A DNA stretch of 64,000 nucleotides from Rubripirellula reticaptiva (lineage in GTDB: Bacteria; Planctomycetota; Planctomycetia; Pirellulales; Pirellulaceae). The position numbers and the translations under genes were made by a program. The stretch is taken from contig NZ_SJPX01000005.1 in NCBI RefSeq assembly GCF_007860175.1, forward strand, positions 1,026,115 through 1,090,114, written 5' to 3'. Below, one piece after another: positions 9,739 through 18,768 of this stretch. The stretch's first letter is position 1, and every line of letters starts with the position of its first letter. The notes below the pieces were generated by a model that saw only the letters and a list, made by a program, of their open reading frames with translations, ran no database searches and had not been told where the DNA came from.

Positions 9739-10667
9739 TGAACAAAGATAATCTTGAAATCACCGAACTGACCGAGGCGTTTGACGACGTCGACTTTCCA
9801 CGTCTCGAACGTTCACTGCGACATCCACGCACATTGATTAGCGCAGGATTGTCGATCGCGATTGGCGTCGCGACCGTGCTCGCGTGCATACCACTGTTTA
9901 GTGTGCTGTACATGCTGATCATTCGCGGCGGCAAAAAACTGTCGACCGAACTGTTCACCCAGCTTCCGCCGACTGCATTCGAAGCGGGCGGTGGTTTTGG
10001 AAACGCCATCGTTGGAACGCTTGTCATGGTTTCGATCGCGGCCGCGATTGCGATTCCCGTCGGCGTCATGACGGCGATTTTTTTGGCCGAGTTTGGACCG
10101 CAAAGCAAGACGGCTTCGATCGCTCGGTTCTGCGCAAAAACTCTCACTGGGCTGCCATCGATTTTGGCGGGAGTGTTTGCTTACGCCGCTGTGGTTTTGG
10201 CGACGGGCAGCTACTCGGCACCAGCCGGTGGTGTGGCGTTGGCTTTACTGATGCTGCCGACGGTCATCTTGACGGCCGAAGAAGCGATGCGAATGGTGCC
10301 GGTCAAGATGAAAGAAGCGGCAATCGGCATGGGATGCACGCCGACCCAAGTGGCTTGGAAAATCGTGTTGCCAACCGCGATGCCGGGCATTTTGACGGGC
10401 GTGATGTTAGCGGTCGCACGAGCCGCCGGCGAAACGGCGCCGCTTTTGTTCACTGCGTTATTTAGCAACTACTGGTTCTTTGAAGACGGTCAGTCGCAAC
10501 TGATGGAACCGACCGCATCTTTAGCAGTCTTCATTTACAACTTCTCTGGAATGCCTTTCGAGAACCAAATCGAAATGGCCTGGGCGGCCTCGCTTGTGTT
10601 GGTCCTGTTGGTGCTTGCCATCAACGTTACCGGACAACTGATATCAAGCCGCACAAAAACGCGTTAG
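9738..10667 (+). CDS. pstA: Phosphate ABC transporter permease PstA
   Basis: 309 residues starting at [15 protein letters not shown]; the ATG at 9738 shares one base with the pstC stop. The frame stays open far upstream inside pstC but that part has no homology. Six hydrophobic segments are visible, with the PstA signature [18 protein letters not shown] and the EAA loop [20 protein letters not shown]. It partners PstC in the inner membrane. pstB follows after 14 bases. Confidence 0.94.
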   Translation: MNKDNLEITELTEAFDDVDFPRLERSLRHPRTLISAGLSIAIGVATVLACIPLFSVLYMLIIRGGKKLSTELFTQLPPTAFEAGGGFGNAIVGTLVMVSIAAAIAIPVGVMTAIFLAEFGPQSKTASIARFCAKTLTGLPSILAGVFAYAAVVLATGSYSAPAGGVALALLMLPTVILTAEEAMRMVPVKMKEAAIGMGCTPTQVAWKIVLPTAMPGILTGVMLAVARAAGETAPLLFTALFSNYWFFEDGQSQLMEPTASLAVFIYNFSGMPFENQIEMAWAASLVLVLLVLAINVTGQLISSRTKTR

Positions 10668-10681
10668 GGAATTCCTTTTTA

Positions 10682-11506
10682 ATGATCGCTCCGACCAAAC
10701 TTGCCGCAGACGATGTGCTAGCCGACAGCAACGGCGCACCGTTGATCGATTGCAACATCAACAATCTCTACTACGGTAACTTTCGTGCCGTCCGCGACAG
10801 CCACATTCCAATCGACCGTGGCTCGATCACCGCTTTCATTGGCCCGTCGGGATGCGGCAAGAGCAGCGCACTGCGCTGCTTGAACCGGATGAACGACTTG
10901 GTTCGCGGATTCCGGCTTGATGGCCACGTCCATTTTCGTGGACGCGACATCTACCATCCACGCGTCGATCCGGTTGCCGTGCGCCGCTACATCGGAATGG
11001 TGTTTCAACAACCTAACCCGTTCGCGATGAGCATCTTCAATAATGTCGCATTCGGTCTGCGTCTGAACCGCTTTCGAGGCAACGTTGCGGCCAAGGTCGA
11101 AGAGGCACTTCGCGGCGCAGCGCTTTGGGAAGAAGTCAAGGACAAGCTGAAATCAAGCGGGCTGTCACTATCGGGTGGCCAACAACAGCGGCTCTGCATT
11201 GCTCGCGCGATTGCAACGGAACCCGAAGTCATGCTGATGGACGAACCCTGTTCGGCCCTCGACCCAATCGCAACGCGGCGGATCGAAGAACTGATGCAGG
11301 AGCTAAAAAAGAAGTACACGATCGCCATCGTGACTCACAACCTGCAACAAGCCAAACGCGTCGCCGACAAAACGGCTTTCATGTACGTTGACACTTCCGA
11401 AGGTACTCGCACGGGCTACTTGGTGGAGTTTGGCGAGACCGGACAGATTTTCGAAGACCCGGCCGAAGAAAACACCAAGCGTTACATCCGAGGCGAATTT
11501 AGCTAA
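10682..11506 (+). CDS. pstB: Phosphate ABC transporter ATPase PstB
   Basis: 274 residues, near the usual PstB length of about 255-280. Motifs: the N-terminal [10 protein letters not shown], Walker [11 protein letters not shown], then [11 protein letters not shown], which is highly characteristic of PstB, Q-loop [10 protein letters not shown], signature [16 protein letters not shown], Walker [14 protein letters not shown], and the switch His in IVTHNLQQA. It drives phosphate import through PstCA. The operon appears to end here, since the next gene converges from the other strand 34 bases on. Confidence 0.95.
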   Translation: MIAPTKLAADDVLADSNGAPLIDCNINNLYYGNFRAVRDSHIPIDRGSITAFIGPSGCGKSSALRCLNRMNDLVRGFRLDGHVHFRGRDIYHPRVDPVAVRRYIGMVFQQPNPFAMSIFNNVAFGLRLNRFRGNVAAKVEEALRGAALWEEVKDKLKSSGLSLSGGQQQRLCIARAIATEPEVMLMDEPCSALDPIATRRIEELMQELKKKYTIAIVTHNLQQAKRVADKTAFMYVDTSEGTRTGYLVEFGETGQIFEDPAEENTKRYIRGEFS

Positions 11507-11540
11507 CCTGCGTTAACGCGAAACGCTCAATGACGCAGTG

Positions 11541-12767
11541 CTATCGGATCGACGAATCTTCCAGCGACGCGCGAGACTGCGGGCTTTCCCAAGTTGAAAA
11601 CTCGGCCCATACCGGCAGGTGATCGGACACCTCGATCGCTTGCTCGCGAGTGATGCCAAAGATCCGCTCGATATCCATCACGCCCCAGCGACCGGTGTAT
11701 TCGCCCGTAAATCGGCGATCGAACATGATGTTGTCGTACGCTTTGGTTTGACGTGTGTTGGTCATCGCGCCAGTGACGACCCAAGTCATCCCCGGCAAAC
11801 GGCCAAGGTCATCAAATTCAAATTCGCTGGCGTTTAAGTCACCCAACAAGATCACGTCGTCTTCGTCCGGTCGAGCAGCCTGCATGACAGGAAACACCTG
11901 CGACAGCGCTGAAATCTCGGCGGGTACTTCGTCGGGATCGGTGTGAATGTTGACCAGCCAAAATGTGAACGCTTGGTCGGGCGACGATGTCCGGGCGCGA
12001 AAACGAGCGACAAAAGGTTCGCGGTGCAACAAATCGTTTGCATCCGTCATCGAACCGTAGGCGTACGGGTCATGTTCGATGCGAGTGGTGTCGTATACGA
12101 AAGCGTACTGTTCAGTACTAATCGTACGGCCCAAACGGGGACCGATTAGGAAGCTGTACTGGCTGCCATCGGCGTTGATCGCTTCGATAAAACGCGGCAG
12201 AATCTCATCGCTTTGCGCTCGTATTTCTTGAATCGCGACCACATCGAACTGGCGAACCGCGTCAGCCAAAACATTGACAACCTCGGGCTTGGACAACTTG
12301 CTTTCGCCAAAGACTTGAATGTTGAAGGTTGCGATCAGAATTCGATCGCTTGGCCGTCCTGTTGCTGATTGTGTGGCTGCTGACTGTGTCGACGTTGACC
12401 GAGTTGGCTGAGACTGCGCTGACGCAAGTTGCCCCTGCACTGAACGATCGGACGTCGAATCGGAGCCCGTGAGCGCGTCTACAATACGGTCTTTGAACGA
12501 CGGCCTATTCGATGGTGGATTGTTTGGGCCGGTTTGCGAAGGAGATTCCTGCGACGAATCAACTTGCGATGGGCCACCTTGGGCAATCCCAGACGGGTCG
12601 GGACCTGCCTCATCACCCGCCAAGATGCTGTCAACGATGGGTCCGACGATGGGGAAGTCGCGATAGAAATAGCCACCCGCACCGCTGCCGAACGTTGTCA
12701 GCAGTAGCGTTTTGAAAATCGTCGGTAACCACGACGAACGTCGCGATCGACTATTCCTGCTTGCCAC
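11541..12767 (-). CDS. Membrane-anchored endonuclease/exonuclease/phosphatase (DNase I-like) protein
   Basis: 408 residues from a GTG at 12767 preceded by a strong Shine-Dalgarno AGGGAGG six bases upstream; a TTG at 12815 would add 16 residues. A hydrophobic segment (WLPTIFKTLLLTTFGSGAGG) near the N-terminus suggests membrane anchoring or export. A Ser/Gln/Thr-rich linker of about 100 residues follows, then a DNase I-like domain with its catalytic motifs: ATFNIQVF, VVAIQEIRA (metal-binding Glu), LVNIHTD (His), LLGDLNASE (Asp/Asn) and VSDHLPVW (Asp-His). Such enzymes hydrolyse phosphodiesters in DNA or other substrates. It converges on pstSCAB, so phosphate release from extracellular DNA is a reasonable but untested idea. 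Confidence 0.85.
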   Translation of the reverse strand: MASRNSRSRRSSWLPTIFKTLLLTTFGSGAGGYFYRDFPIVGPIVDSILAGDEAGPDPSGIAQGGPSQVDSSQESPSQTGPNNPPSNRPSFKDRIVDALTGSDSTSDRSVQGQLASAQSQPTRSTSTQSAATQSATGRPSDRILIATFNIQVFGESKLSKPEVVNVLADAVRQFDVVAIQEIRAQSDEILPRFIEAINADGSQYSFLIGPRLGRTISTEQYAFVYDTTRIEHDPYAYGSMTDANDLLHREPFVARFRARTSSPDQAFTFWLVNIHTDPDEVPAEISALSQVFPVMQAARPDEDDVILLGDLNASEFEFDDLGRLPGMTWVVTGAMTNTRQTKAYDNIMFDRRFTGEYTGRWGVMDIERIFGITREQAIEVSDHLPVWAEFSTWESPQSRASLEDSSIR

Positions 12768-12997
12768 ACCAGGCCTCCCTGCCTGTTGTCTTGATCCGGC
12801 CTGCCGTCCTGGCAAACAACTTTTCTGCGGCCGATTACTCGGCGAAATCCCGCTTCGAGAACGTCATCGTTCCCTAGCGACTGTGCTTCGCGACTATCGC
12901 AACGCGCCACCGCTTTTTTCCAGTGGACACTCATTCACGATGATCGAGAGTTGATCCATAGTCGCTGAGGCAACAGTGAAGCAAGGTCAGATCTTGC

Positions 12998-14080
12998 TTA
13001 GGTTGCCTGCCGACCTTCGGCGAAACGTTCCACGACAATCACGACAACTGCAGCGCCCAAAGCAAGCGTCACCAGCGTGATCAGGCTGCCATCCCAGTTC
13101 GCGGGTGAGACGTATTCCATGACTTGAAATTTCAGTTCTTCCGATGCCGTTTCCGAAGTCGGGCGCTGCAGCGGCCACAGCTTGCCGGCGCTGCCGATCA
13201 TCAATCCCATCAACCACGCCATCGTGGTGCCGCGATGATGTTCAAGCAACCAACGCAGCACGCGTGAAAACGCCAACAATCCGATCAAGCAACCGCTCGC
13301 AAACACGGCGATCTGCGTCAGTGATTCGACCGAGAAGTTCCCCTTGGCGGCGTCTTTGATCAGACCCGTGACGCTGTGATAGACGCCTAGTAACAGCAAA
13401 ACAAACGCACCGCTGATGCCGGGCAAGATCATCGCGCAGATGGCGATCGACGCCGAAAAGAACAGATACGGCAAACTCATGTTGCCGGTTCCCATGGGCA
13501 ACAATGTGATCGCAATCGCTACGGCCGCGCCACACACCAGCGCAGCAATCCGGCTTGGCGTCCAGCGATCAACATAACCCTTGACGATCCAAACACTGGC
13601 CACCAACAAGCCCAAGAAAACGGCCAACGTTTCGGCCATTCGGAATTCAAGCAACCAGTGCATCAACCCCGAAAGAGTCACGATGCCAGTCGCAATTCCC
13701 AGTCCAAGTGCTGCCAGAAAACGCACGTCCAGATGCCGAGCCGCGTCGGCGAACCGTTTGTCTCTGACCAGCCCAAACAATTGGCTGTCGATGTGACTGA
13801 TCGCTGTGACCAGCCGCGTGTAGTGACCCAAAATCAACGCCACTGTCCCGCCGCTGACTCCGGGCACCGTATCGGCGGCTCCCATGCAGAATCCACGAAC
13901 CACGTTGATCACGTCGCCACGAACCGTGGCGGCCGGAACCGAACCACCGGCTTTGACGTGCCCCGAGCTTCCATCGCCAGACGTTTCACCAGCTGCCAAC
14001 CCGTCATGTCCCTCCGTTGCGACCGATGCAAGTGGTGTATCCGTTACATCGGTGGATTTGCGGACATCAGAGCGTTCCAT
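12998..14080 (-). CDS. DUF368 family polyprenyl-phosphate translocase (PopT-type)
   Basis: 360 residues from MERSDVRKSTDV at 14080; a longer reading to 14188 would add a Cys/Arg-rich tail with no family support. After about 55 polar residues comes the DUF368 hallmark GAADTVPGVSGGT at 67-79, then about nine hydrophobic segments and a second half with ILPGISGAFVLLLLG, an internal repeat of the same motif typical for the family. Recent work assigns DUF368 (PopT) as one of two families that flip undecaprenyl phosphate back to the cytoplasmic face. The divergent neighbour is uppP, the phosphatase that makes this lipid. Family membership is certain, the transport role inferred. Confidence 0.9.
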   Translation of the reverse strand: MERSDVRKSTDVTDTPLASVATEGHDGLAAGETSGDGSSGHVKAGGSVPAATVRGDVINVVRGFCMGAADTVPGVSGGTVALILGHYTRLVTAISHIDSQLFGLVRDKRFADAARHLDVRFLAALGLGIATGIVTLSGLMHWLLEFRMAETLAVFLGLLVASVWIVKGYVDRWTPSRIAALVCGAAVAIAITLLPMGTGNMSLPYLFFSASIAICAMILPGISGAFVLLLLGVYHSVTGLIKDAAKGNFSVESLTQIAVFASGCLIGLLAFSRVLRWLLEHHRGTTMAWLMGLMIGSAGKLWPLQRPTSETASEELKFQVMEYVSPANWDGSLITLVTLALGAAVVVIVVERFAEGRQAT

Positions 14081-14225
14081 CAGTGCTTCCTTCGAGCGGG
14101 CCGGGCAACGATACTTGCGGCAGCGAATAAATGCGGGACATCGGTACAGCCATCGGCGACCGAGTTCAGCCACGCAACGTACAGCCACACAACATCGTCT
14201 GACCTTCCCCGAGTATCAACGACCC

Positions 14226-15014
14226 GTGATCGAAATTTTCATTCTTGCCGTGGTGCAAGGCATCGCCGAGTTCTTGCCAATCAGTTCGTCCGGCCACCTG
14301 GTTGTCTTGGGCGCGCTGATGGGCGAACTGAGCGAGTCGCCGACGTTAGAAGTGATTTTGCACGCCGGCACACTGGGGTCGATTCTGGTGGTTTACTGGC
14401 GACGCATCTTGGACCTGCTGACGCGCGACCGACGCGTGATCCCATTGTTAGTCGTCGGAACGATTCCCGCCGTCGTCATCGGGCTGACGATCAAGACTCA
14501 ATTCGAACACATCATGCGATACCCGCTGTTGGCCAGCCTGATGTTGATTGTGACCGGCGGATTGCTGATCGTGCTGGGGCGACTGAAACCTCGTGACAGC
14601 GATTACCAGTCCATGTCACTGAAGAACGCCTTTGTGATCGGATGCTTCCAAGCCTTTGCGATCCTGCCAGGAATCAGCCGCAGCGGATCCACCATTCTGG
14701 GTGGCCGGCTGCTGGGGTTGAAAAATGAGGATTCGGTGACCTTTTCTTTCTTGCTAGCAATCCCAGCAATTCTGGGTGCAACCGTACTGACGCTTAAGGA
14801 TGTGGTCGAGCAGCGAAGTGAAGGAATCCCGATGGACTTCACAGTTGCGGAGTTGGGAATTGGCGCGTTTGTGTCGTTTTTCGTGGGGATTTTCGCATTA
14901 AAGTGGCTGATTGGCTGGTCTCGCCAAGACCGCCTTCACTGGTTCGCATGGTGGTGCATACCGGTCGGAATCGCGGCCTCAGTCTACTTCGGGCGACTTG
15001 CTCTTTTTTCCTGA
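14226..15014 (+). CDS. uppP: Undecaprenyl-diphosphatase UppP (BacA)
   Basis: 262 residues from GTG 14226 (VIEIFILAVVQGIAEFLP), the position that matches UppP N-termini and the usual length of about 265-275; the frame is open far upstream but overlaps the divergent promoter region. The two catalytic regions are present: QGIAEFLPISSSGHLVV at residues 11-27 and PGISRSGSTILGG near 148. Eight or so hydrophobic segments are visible. UppP dephosphorylates undecaprenyl diphosphate on the outer face of the membrane to regenerate the C55 carrier for peptidoglycan and other wall polymers, and overproduction gives bacitracin resistance. Confidence 0.95.
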   Translation: MIEIFILAVVQGIAEFLPISSSGHLVVLGALMGELSESPTLEVILHAGTLGSILVVYWRRILDLLTRDRRVIPLLVVGTIPAVVIGLTIKTQFEHIMRYPLLASLMLIVTGGLLIVLGRLKPRDSDYQSMSLKNAFVIGCFQAFAILPGISRSGSTILGGRLLGLKNEDSVTFSFLLAIPAILGATVLTLKDVVEQRSEGIPMDFTVAELGIGAFVSFFVGIFALKWLIGWSRQDRLHWFAWWCIPVGIAASVYFGRLALFS

Positions 15015-15031
15015 AACCCTTGACGGGACGA

Positions 15032-15059
15032 TGGACGCGTGTTTAGCGTGTGGTAGAAT
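15032..15059 (+). promoter_or_regulatory. Possible sigma-70 promoter for lexA
   Basis: TGGACG at 15032-15037 and TAGAAT at 15054-15059 are separated by 16 bases and lie 52 bases before the lexA start. The -10 match is good and the -35 match moderate. No GAAC-N4-GTTC or CTG-N10-CAG type LexA box is evident here, so any autoregulatory operator has an unfamiliar sequence. Confidence 0.3.
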
Positions 15060-15110
15060 CGACGTCACCCATAAGCGCCGTCGCACGCCTCCATTCGTAC
15101 GAGTCAACCT

Positions 15111-15710
15111 ATGTCCATGCAGCTAACCGATCGCCAACAAAATGTCTACGACATGATCCGTGGCTTGATCGTCAAACGTGGCTATGGCCCGACGGTGCGA
15201 GAAATTGGTGAACACTTTGGCATCAAGAGCCCTAACGGAGTGATGTGCCACCTGCGTGCACTGGAACGCAAAGGTCTGATTTCGCGAAGCCCGAACAAGT
15301 CTCGCGCAATCGAACTGACCCACGCCGCTGACCGCAATGGAAACTCGTTGCCGATGGCAGGAATGGTTGCCGCGGGTCCGACAACATTGGCGTTTGAACA
15401 GAACGACCGAATCGATTTCAGCGAAATGCTGTTCAAAGAAGATCGATTCATTCTGCAGGTGTCGGGTGATTCGATGATCGAAGCCCAGATTGCTGATGGC
15501 GACTACGTCGTTGTGCAAAAGCAAGAAACTGCGTTACCAGGCCAAATGGTTGTCGCGCAAACCGACGAAGGCGAAGCGACTTTGAAGTTCTGGTTCCCCG
15601 AAGGCGACCGCATTCGCTTGCAACCCGCCAATTCGTCGATGGAACCTATCTACGTCCGCAACGCAAGCGTCCTAGGTGTCGCCGTCGGCGTCGTCCGCGC
15701 TGGGCTGTAG
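15111..15710 (+). CDS. lexA: LexA repressor
   Basis: 199 residues, the normal LexA length. The N-terminal winged helix reads TDRQQNVYDMIRGLIVKRGY with GPTVREIGEHFGIKS and HLRALERKGLI as recognition elements. The autocleavage bond is Ala88-Gly89 in MVAAGPT, with catalytic Ser121 in VSGDSMIEA and Lys159 in ATLKFW. LexA represses DNA-damage genes until RecA filaments provoke self-cleavage. A second in-frame ATG two codons in (MSMQL) is an equally possible start. The gene stands alone between uppP and a convergent gene. Confidence 0.95.
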   Translation: MSMQLTDRQQNVYDMIRGLIVKRGYGPTVREIGEHFGIKSPNGVMCHLRALERKGLISRSPNKSRAIELTHAADRNGNSLPMAGMVAAGPTTLAFEQNDRIDFSEMLFKEDRFILQVSGDSMIEAQIADGDYVVVQKQETALPGQMVVAQTDEGEATLKFWFPEGDRIRLQPANSSMEPIYVRNASVLGVAVGVVRAGL

Positions 15711-15764
15711 TCCACGGTTTAAGCTGCAAAAGCTTTAGCACGAGCTCATGCCGCGTTTCTTGAC

Positions 15765-17423
15765 TTAGTCACTCAAATGCGTCCCTGCTTCGGCGGCTAG
15801 TTGATCTTCGCCTAGCGATAGATGAATGCTGACCAATAGGTCCAGTGCTGCTTCGCGTGTGCGAAGCTTCTCGGACGCGGTCGCTAGAGTGGCATAGAAC
15901 TTTGCCGTTTCTAGATGGCCGGCGTCGGCTAGCACAAACGCGAACGGTAAAATCGCTCGTTCATATTCTGCTACCTCAAAAAGCTGCTCGTAGCGTTCGA
16001 TCGCTTCGTTGGGCCTGCCTTGCTGAGTCAAACAATCCGCCAACACGAACAGACTTTCGGGGTCGCTCGGCCGAAGTCGTAGCGCATCTTCCGCTGATCG
16101 CTGCGCCTCGGAAAACTTCCCGGCCCAGTGCAACACTTTCGCTAAATTGCGGAACGCAATCGCTTGATCGTCGACGTCGATAGCCCCGCGAATCGCAGCG
16201 TCCACGCGCGCCGTTGCAGTGGTGTCGGGGACCGTGCCGTCGACTTGTCCTGAACGGACCAGTGTTTCTATGATCTGGCGAGCGAACTTTCCATGCACGT
16301 CGACCGTCGGATGAACGTGATCGAGAAAATACTCGTTACCCAAACAGGAGTGCCCGTATTCGGTCTCGCACATCGTGTGCAGAAGGTCGTTGAACCGAAC
16401 CAACGGGACACCGTTTTCGCTGGATACTTCGCGGACAATTTCACGGATCGCTGATGTCGCTCGCAGGGAGCAAATGTCACGGTCGATTGCGGCCAGAAAT
16501 TCATCACTCGCTTCGTCAAAAAGCCCTTGCTCAAAGAACCCAGTACCACGTTCAAAATGGTCGTCATCACTTTTGAACGGCGCACAGTCTTTTTCGTTGC
16601 AGGAGGGTTCAACAAAAACAATCGCCGCGTCGGCGTGTCGAGCGATTGAAATCATGCGTTCCAAGTTGGACCGATAATGCCGCAGCACGTCGGCGGTCCA
16701 GGCGTCGTCTCTTACATAGTCGACGGGACCGACGGTGTGATTGAGCCGTTCATCAACTTCGCCTGGCAACATTTCGATCGGCGAGTCATCACGCCCGCGA
16801 ACTTCATCCACTGCGTCCTGAAGCACGGCGAAGGTTCGCGTCTTTCGAAGCGCCGCATCAATCGCCAGTTTCCAACGCGGCGTTTCGATGAGCCCTGCGT
16901 AGGTTCGGCGTTCCAAAAATTCGTTATGCGCCGAATAGACAATGAAGATGTCCGGTTCGAACTGCACCAGTTCTTCCATCACCGACGCGACTCGATAACT
17001 GGCATAGCTGACTCCGCCCGCGTTGATCACCTCCCATTGATTCGATGAGCCAGTTTCAGGCAACAACTTGCGAAGGTAGCCACTGTACGAAGTCGCATCG
17101 TCGAAGGGACGCCCAAACGTTGTCGACCCACCCACACAAAAAATCCGCTTAACGCCTGTTGGCTTTTTGGCCGCGAAGGATTGCGGATTGAACAGGCGAA
17201 GTTTTTCCGGCGCGGTGACCATCAAAACCTGCCCCTGTTCGTCGATTGACTCTTTCATCAACGGAATCTGCGATGAAAAACCGACGTAGGGATCTTCCAG
17301 GACTCGATCTTTCGGCAGACCTAGGACAGCCAAGCCGATTTCGATCATGCCAAAGAAAGCTACAACGGTTGCCGCGGCAAAGCATGCTTTTTTGCGCCAC
17401 GTCAAATTCAAACGTCCACCCAA
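15765..17423 (-). CDS. Membrane-anchored SGNH hydrolase with C-terminal TPR repeats
   Basis: 552 residues from a TTG at 17423, which overlaps the end of the upstream oxidoreductase gene by 16 bases. One transmembrane helix spans about residues 11-36. The hydrolase domain has VGGSTTFGRP with nucleophile Ser100 (block I), NAGGVSYASY (block II), a HNEF segment (block III Asn) and DHVHPTVD (block V Asp-His). The last 130 residues hold TPR-like units, for example AEDALRLRPSDPESLFVLAD and GRPNEAIERYEQLF. This SGNH-TPR architecture recurs in planctomycetes. It probably acts outside the cytoplasm as an esterase or acetyltransferase partner; the substrate is unknown. Confidence 0.85.
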   Translation of the reverse strand: MGGRLNLTWRKKACFAAATVVAFFGMIEIGLAVLGLPKDRVLEDPYVGFSSQIPLMKESIDEQGQVLMVTAPEKLRLFNPQSFAAKKPTGVKRIFCVGGSTTFGRPFDDATSYSGYLRKLLPETGSSNQWEVINAGGVSYASYRVASVMEELVQFEPDIFIVYSAHNEFLERRTYAGLIETPRWKLAIDAALRKTRTFAVLQDAVDEVRGRDDSPIEMLPGEVDERLNHTVGPVDYVRDDAWTADVLRHYRSNLERMISIARHADAAIVFVEPSCNEKDCAPFKSDDDHFERGTGFFEQGLFDEASDEFLAAIDRDICSLRATSAIREIVREVSSENGVPLVRFNDLLHTMCETEYGHSCLGNEYFLDHVHPTVDVHGKFARQIIETLVRSGQVDGTVPDTTATARVDAAIRGAIDVDDQAIAFRNLAKVLHWAGKFSEAQRSAEDALRLRPSDPESLFVLADCLTQQGRPNEAIERYEQLFEVAEYERAILPFAFVLADAGHLETAKFYATLATASEKLRTREAALDLLVSIHLSLGEDQLAAEAGTHLSD

Positions 17424-18559
17424 CGCCTTTCGCGATGACTGGCCAACACGGCTTCACATAGCCGAACTTCGCGATCGCCATCGGTAAACGTTGGAAACGG
17501 AGCAGTGGCGGCGAAGTCGCCGGCGGCAATGTAGCCATAAAACGTCCGAAACATCTGCTTGAAGGTGTCCGGGAACCCTTCGTTGTGCCCGCCCGGATAC
17601 TGCGAAATCCCGGCGGCCGAATCGCTCATCAACGCAGGATCCCGAATCAACGTTTCACTGGCTCGATCCCGGTTGCCGATCCACAAATCGTTCGGCGATT
17701 GGCTGTTCCAGGCCAGCGACTGTTCGGTGCCACCGATCTCGAACTGGCACATGTTTTTGCGTCCGGCCGTCGTTTGCGAAACCCAAAGACATCCGTTTGC
17801 ACCGGAGTCGAGCTGCAGCATCACGGTACCGCAGTCTTCGGTATCAACGCGGACCGATTCCGTTGGCGGATTCGCCGCTGATTTCGCAGCTCCCGAGAAC
17901 GTTTCGGCGCCGCCGATTGGGCGTAGGCGATTCGGATGCACTGTTCGTAAGTCCGCCATCACCGAAACGACTTTGCGTCCGGTCACGAACTGCACCAAAT
18001 CCAGCCAGTGGGTGCCAATGTCCGCGACAGCTCGCAGTTCACCGCCGGCCTTCGATTCGACTCGCCAGTTGTAGTCGGTCGGACGCAGCAACCAGTCTTG
18101 CACGTACGATCCGTGAACGTGCATCACTTCACCGATCGATCCAGCAGCGACTCGCGACGCGGCTTCGTGACAGAGCGGATAGAACCGAATGTTGTACGCC
18201 ACGCCGGCAACGCAGCCACTTTTGGCCGCAATCTGCAAAAGCTCGGCTGTTTGCGACGAAGTCATCGCCAATGGTTTTTCGCACAAGACATGGCGGCCCG
18301 ACCGCAGCACCGCCGCGGCTTGTTCGAAATGCAGCTCGTTAGGCGTGGCGATATGAACGGACTGGACTTCGTCATCGGCTAGCACATCCGCCAGCGAGGC
18401 GTAACCTTTGGGAAGCCCCAACCGGGCTGCGGAAGCTGCTGATTTTTCGGGCGACGAACCGACGATCCCCGTCACGATCTGGCCAGCCCGGCGTAGGGCT
18501 TCGACGTGGACGGGACCGATAAATCCGGTGCCGACGACGGCAACTTTCAATGCGTTCAT
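17408..18559 (-). CDS. Gfo/Idh/MocA family NAD(P)-dependent oxidoreductase
   Basis: 383 residues starting MNALKVAVVGTGFIGPVH at 18559; the frame extends to 18670 but without homology. The Rossmann glycine motif GTGFIG is at 10-15, then HIATPNELHFEQA and the family's CEKPLAMT motif near residue 95 with the catalytic lysine. The C-terminal part has the usual KAGGELRAVADIGTHWLDL segment. These enzymes oxidise or reduce sugars, inositols or their derivatives. Its last 16 bases overlap the SGNH-TPR gene, suggesting one transcript and a shared role in sugar metabolism; the substrate is not predictable. Confidence 0.9.
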   Translation of the reverse strand: MNALKVAVVGTGFIGPVHVEALRRAGQIVTGIVGSSPEKSAASAARLGLPKGYASLADVLADDEVQSVHIATPNELHFEQAAAVLRSGRHVLCEKPLAMTSSQTAELLQIAAKSGCVAGVAYNIRFYPLCHEAASRVAAGSIGEVMHVHGSYVQDWLLRPTDYNWRVESKAGGELRAVADIGTHWLDLVQFVTGRKVVSVMADLRTVHPNRLRPIGGAETFSGAAKSAANPPTESVRVDTEDCGTVMLQLDSGANGCLWVSQTTAGRKNMCQFEIGGTEQSLAWNSQSPNDLWIGNRDRASETLIRDPALMSDSAAGISQYPGGHNEGFPDTFKQMFRTFYGYIAAGDFAATAPFPTFTDGDREVRLCEAVLASHRERRWVDV

Positions 18560-18768
18560 GGTGAGAGGTTGGTTGCAGTTTTTCAGGGTGAATAGCGGCG
18601 GTCGATTCACTGTAGCGGCCGAACTTTGCAATGCAACTGACGGGCCCCCATGCCCCCTCGCCACTGGCATCTGATTGCCTTCCCGCTATGCTTGGAAGAT
18701 CGCTAGCGTGGCCTAAGAAAGACCCGCCGGCGGAGTCACCGTTTCAACGCTTGAGGTTTCGTTTTTCC

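Noticed and set aside
13658..14596. Long plus-strand frames across the DUF368 gene and uppP start region
   Set aside because: Arg/Ser-rich shadow frames; the recognised genes lie in other frames.
15001..15110. A LexA operator upstream of lexA
   Set aside because: Neither CTG-N10-CAG, GAAC-N4-GTTC nor GTTC-N7-GTTC is present; the TCGTACGA palindrome at 15095 is too short to call.
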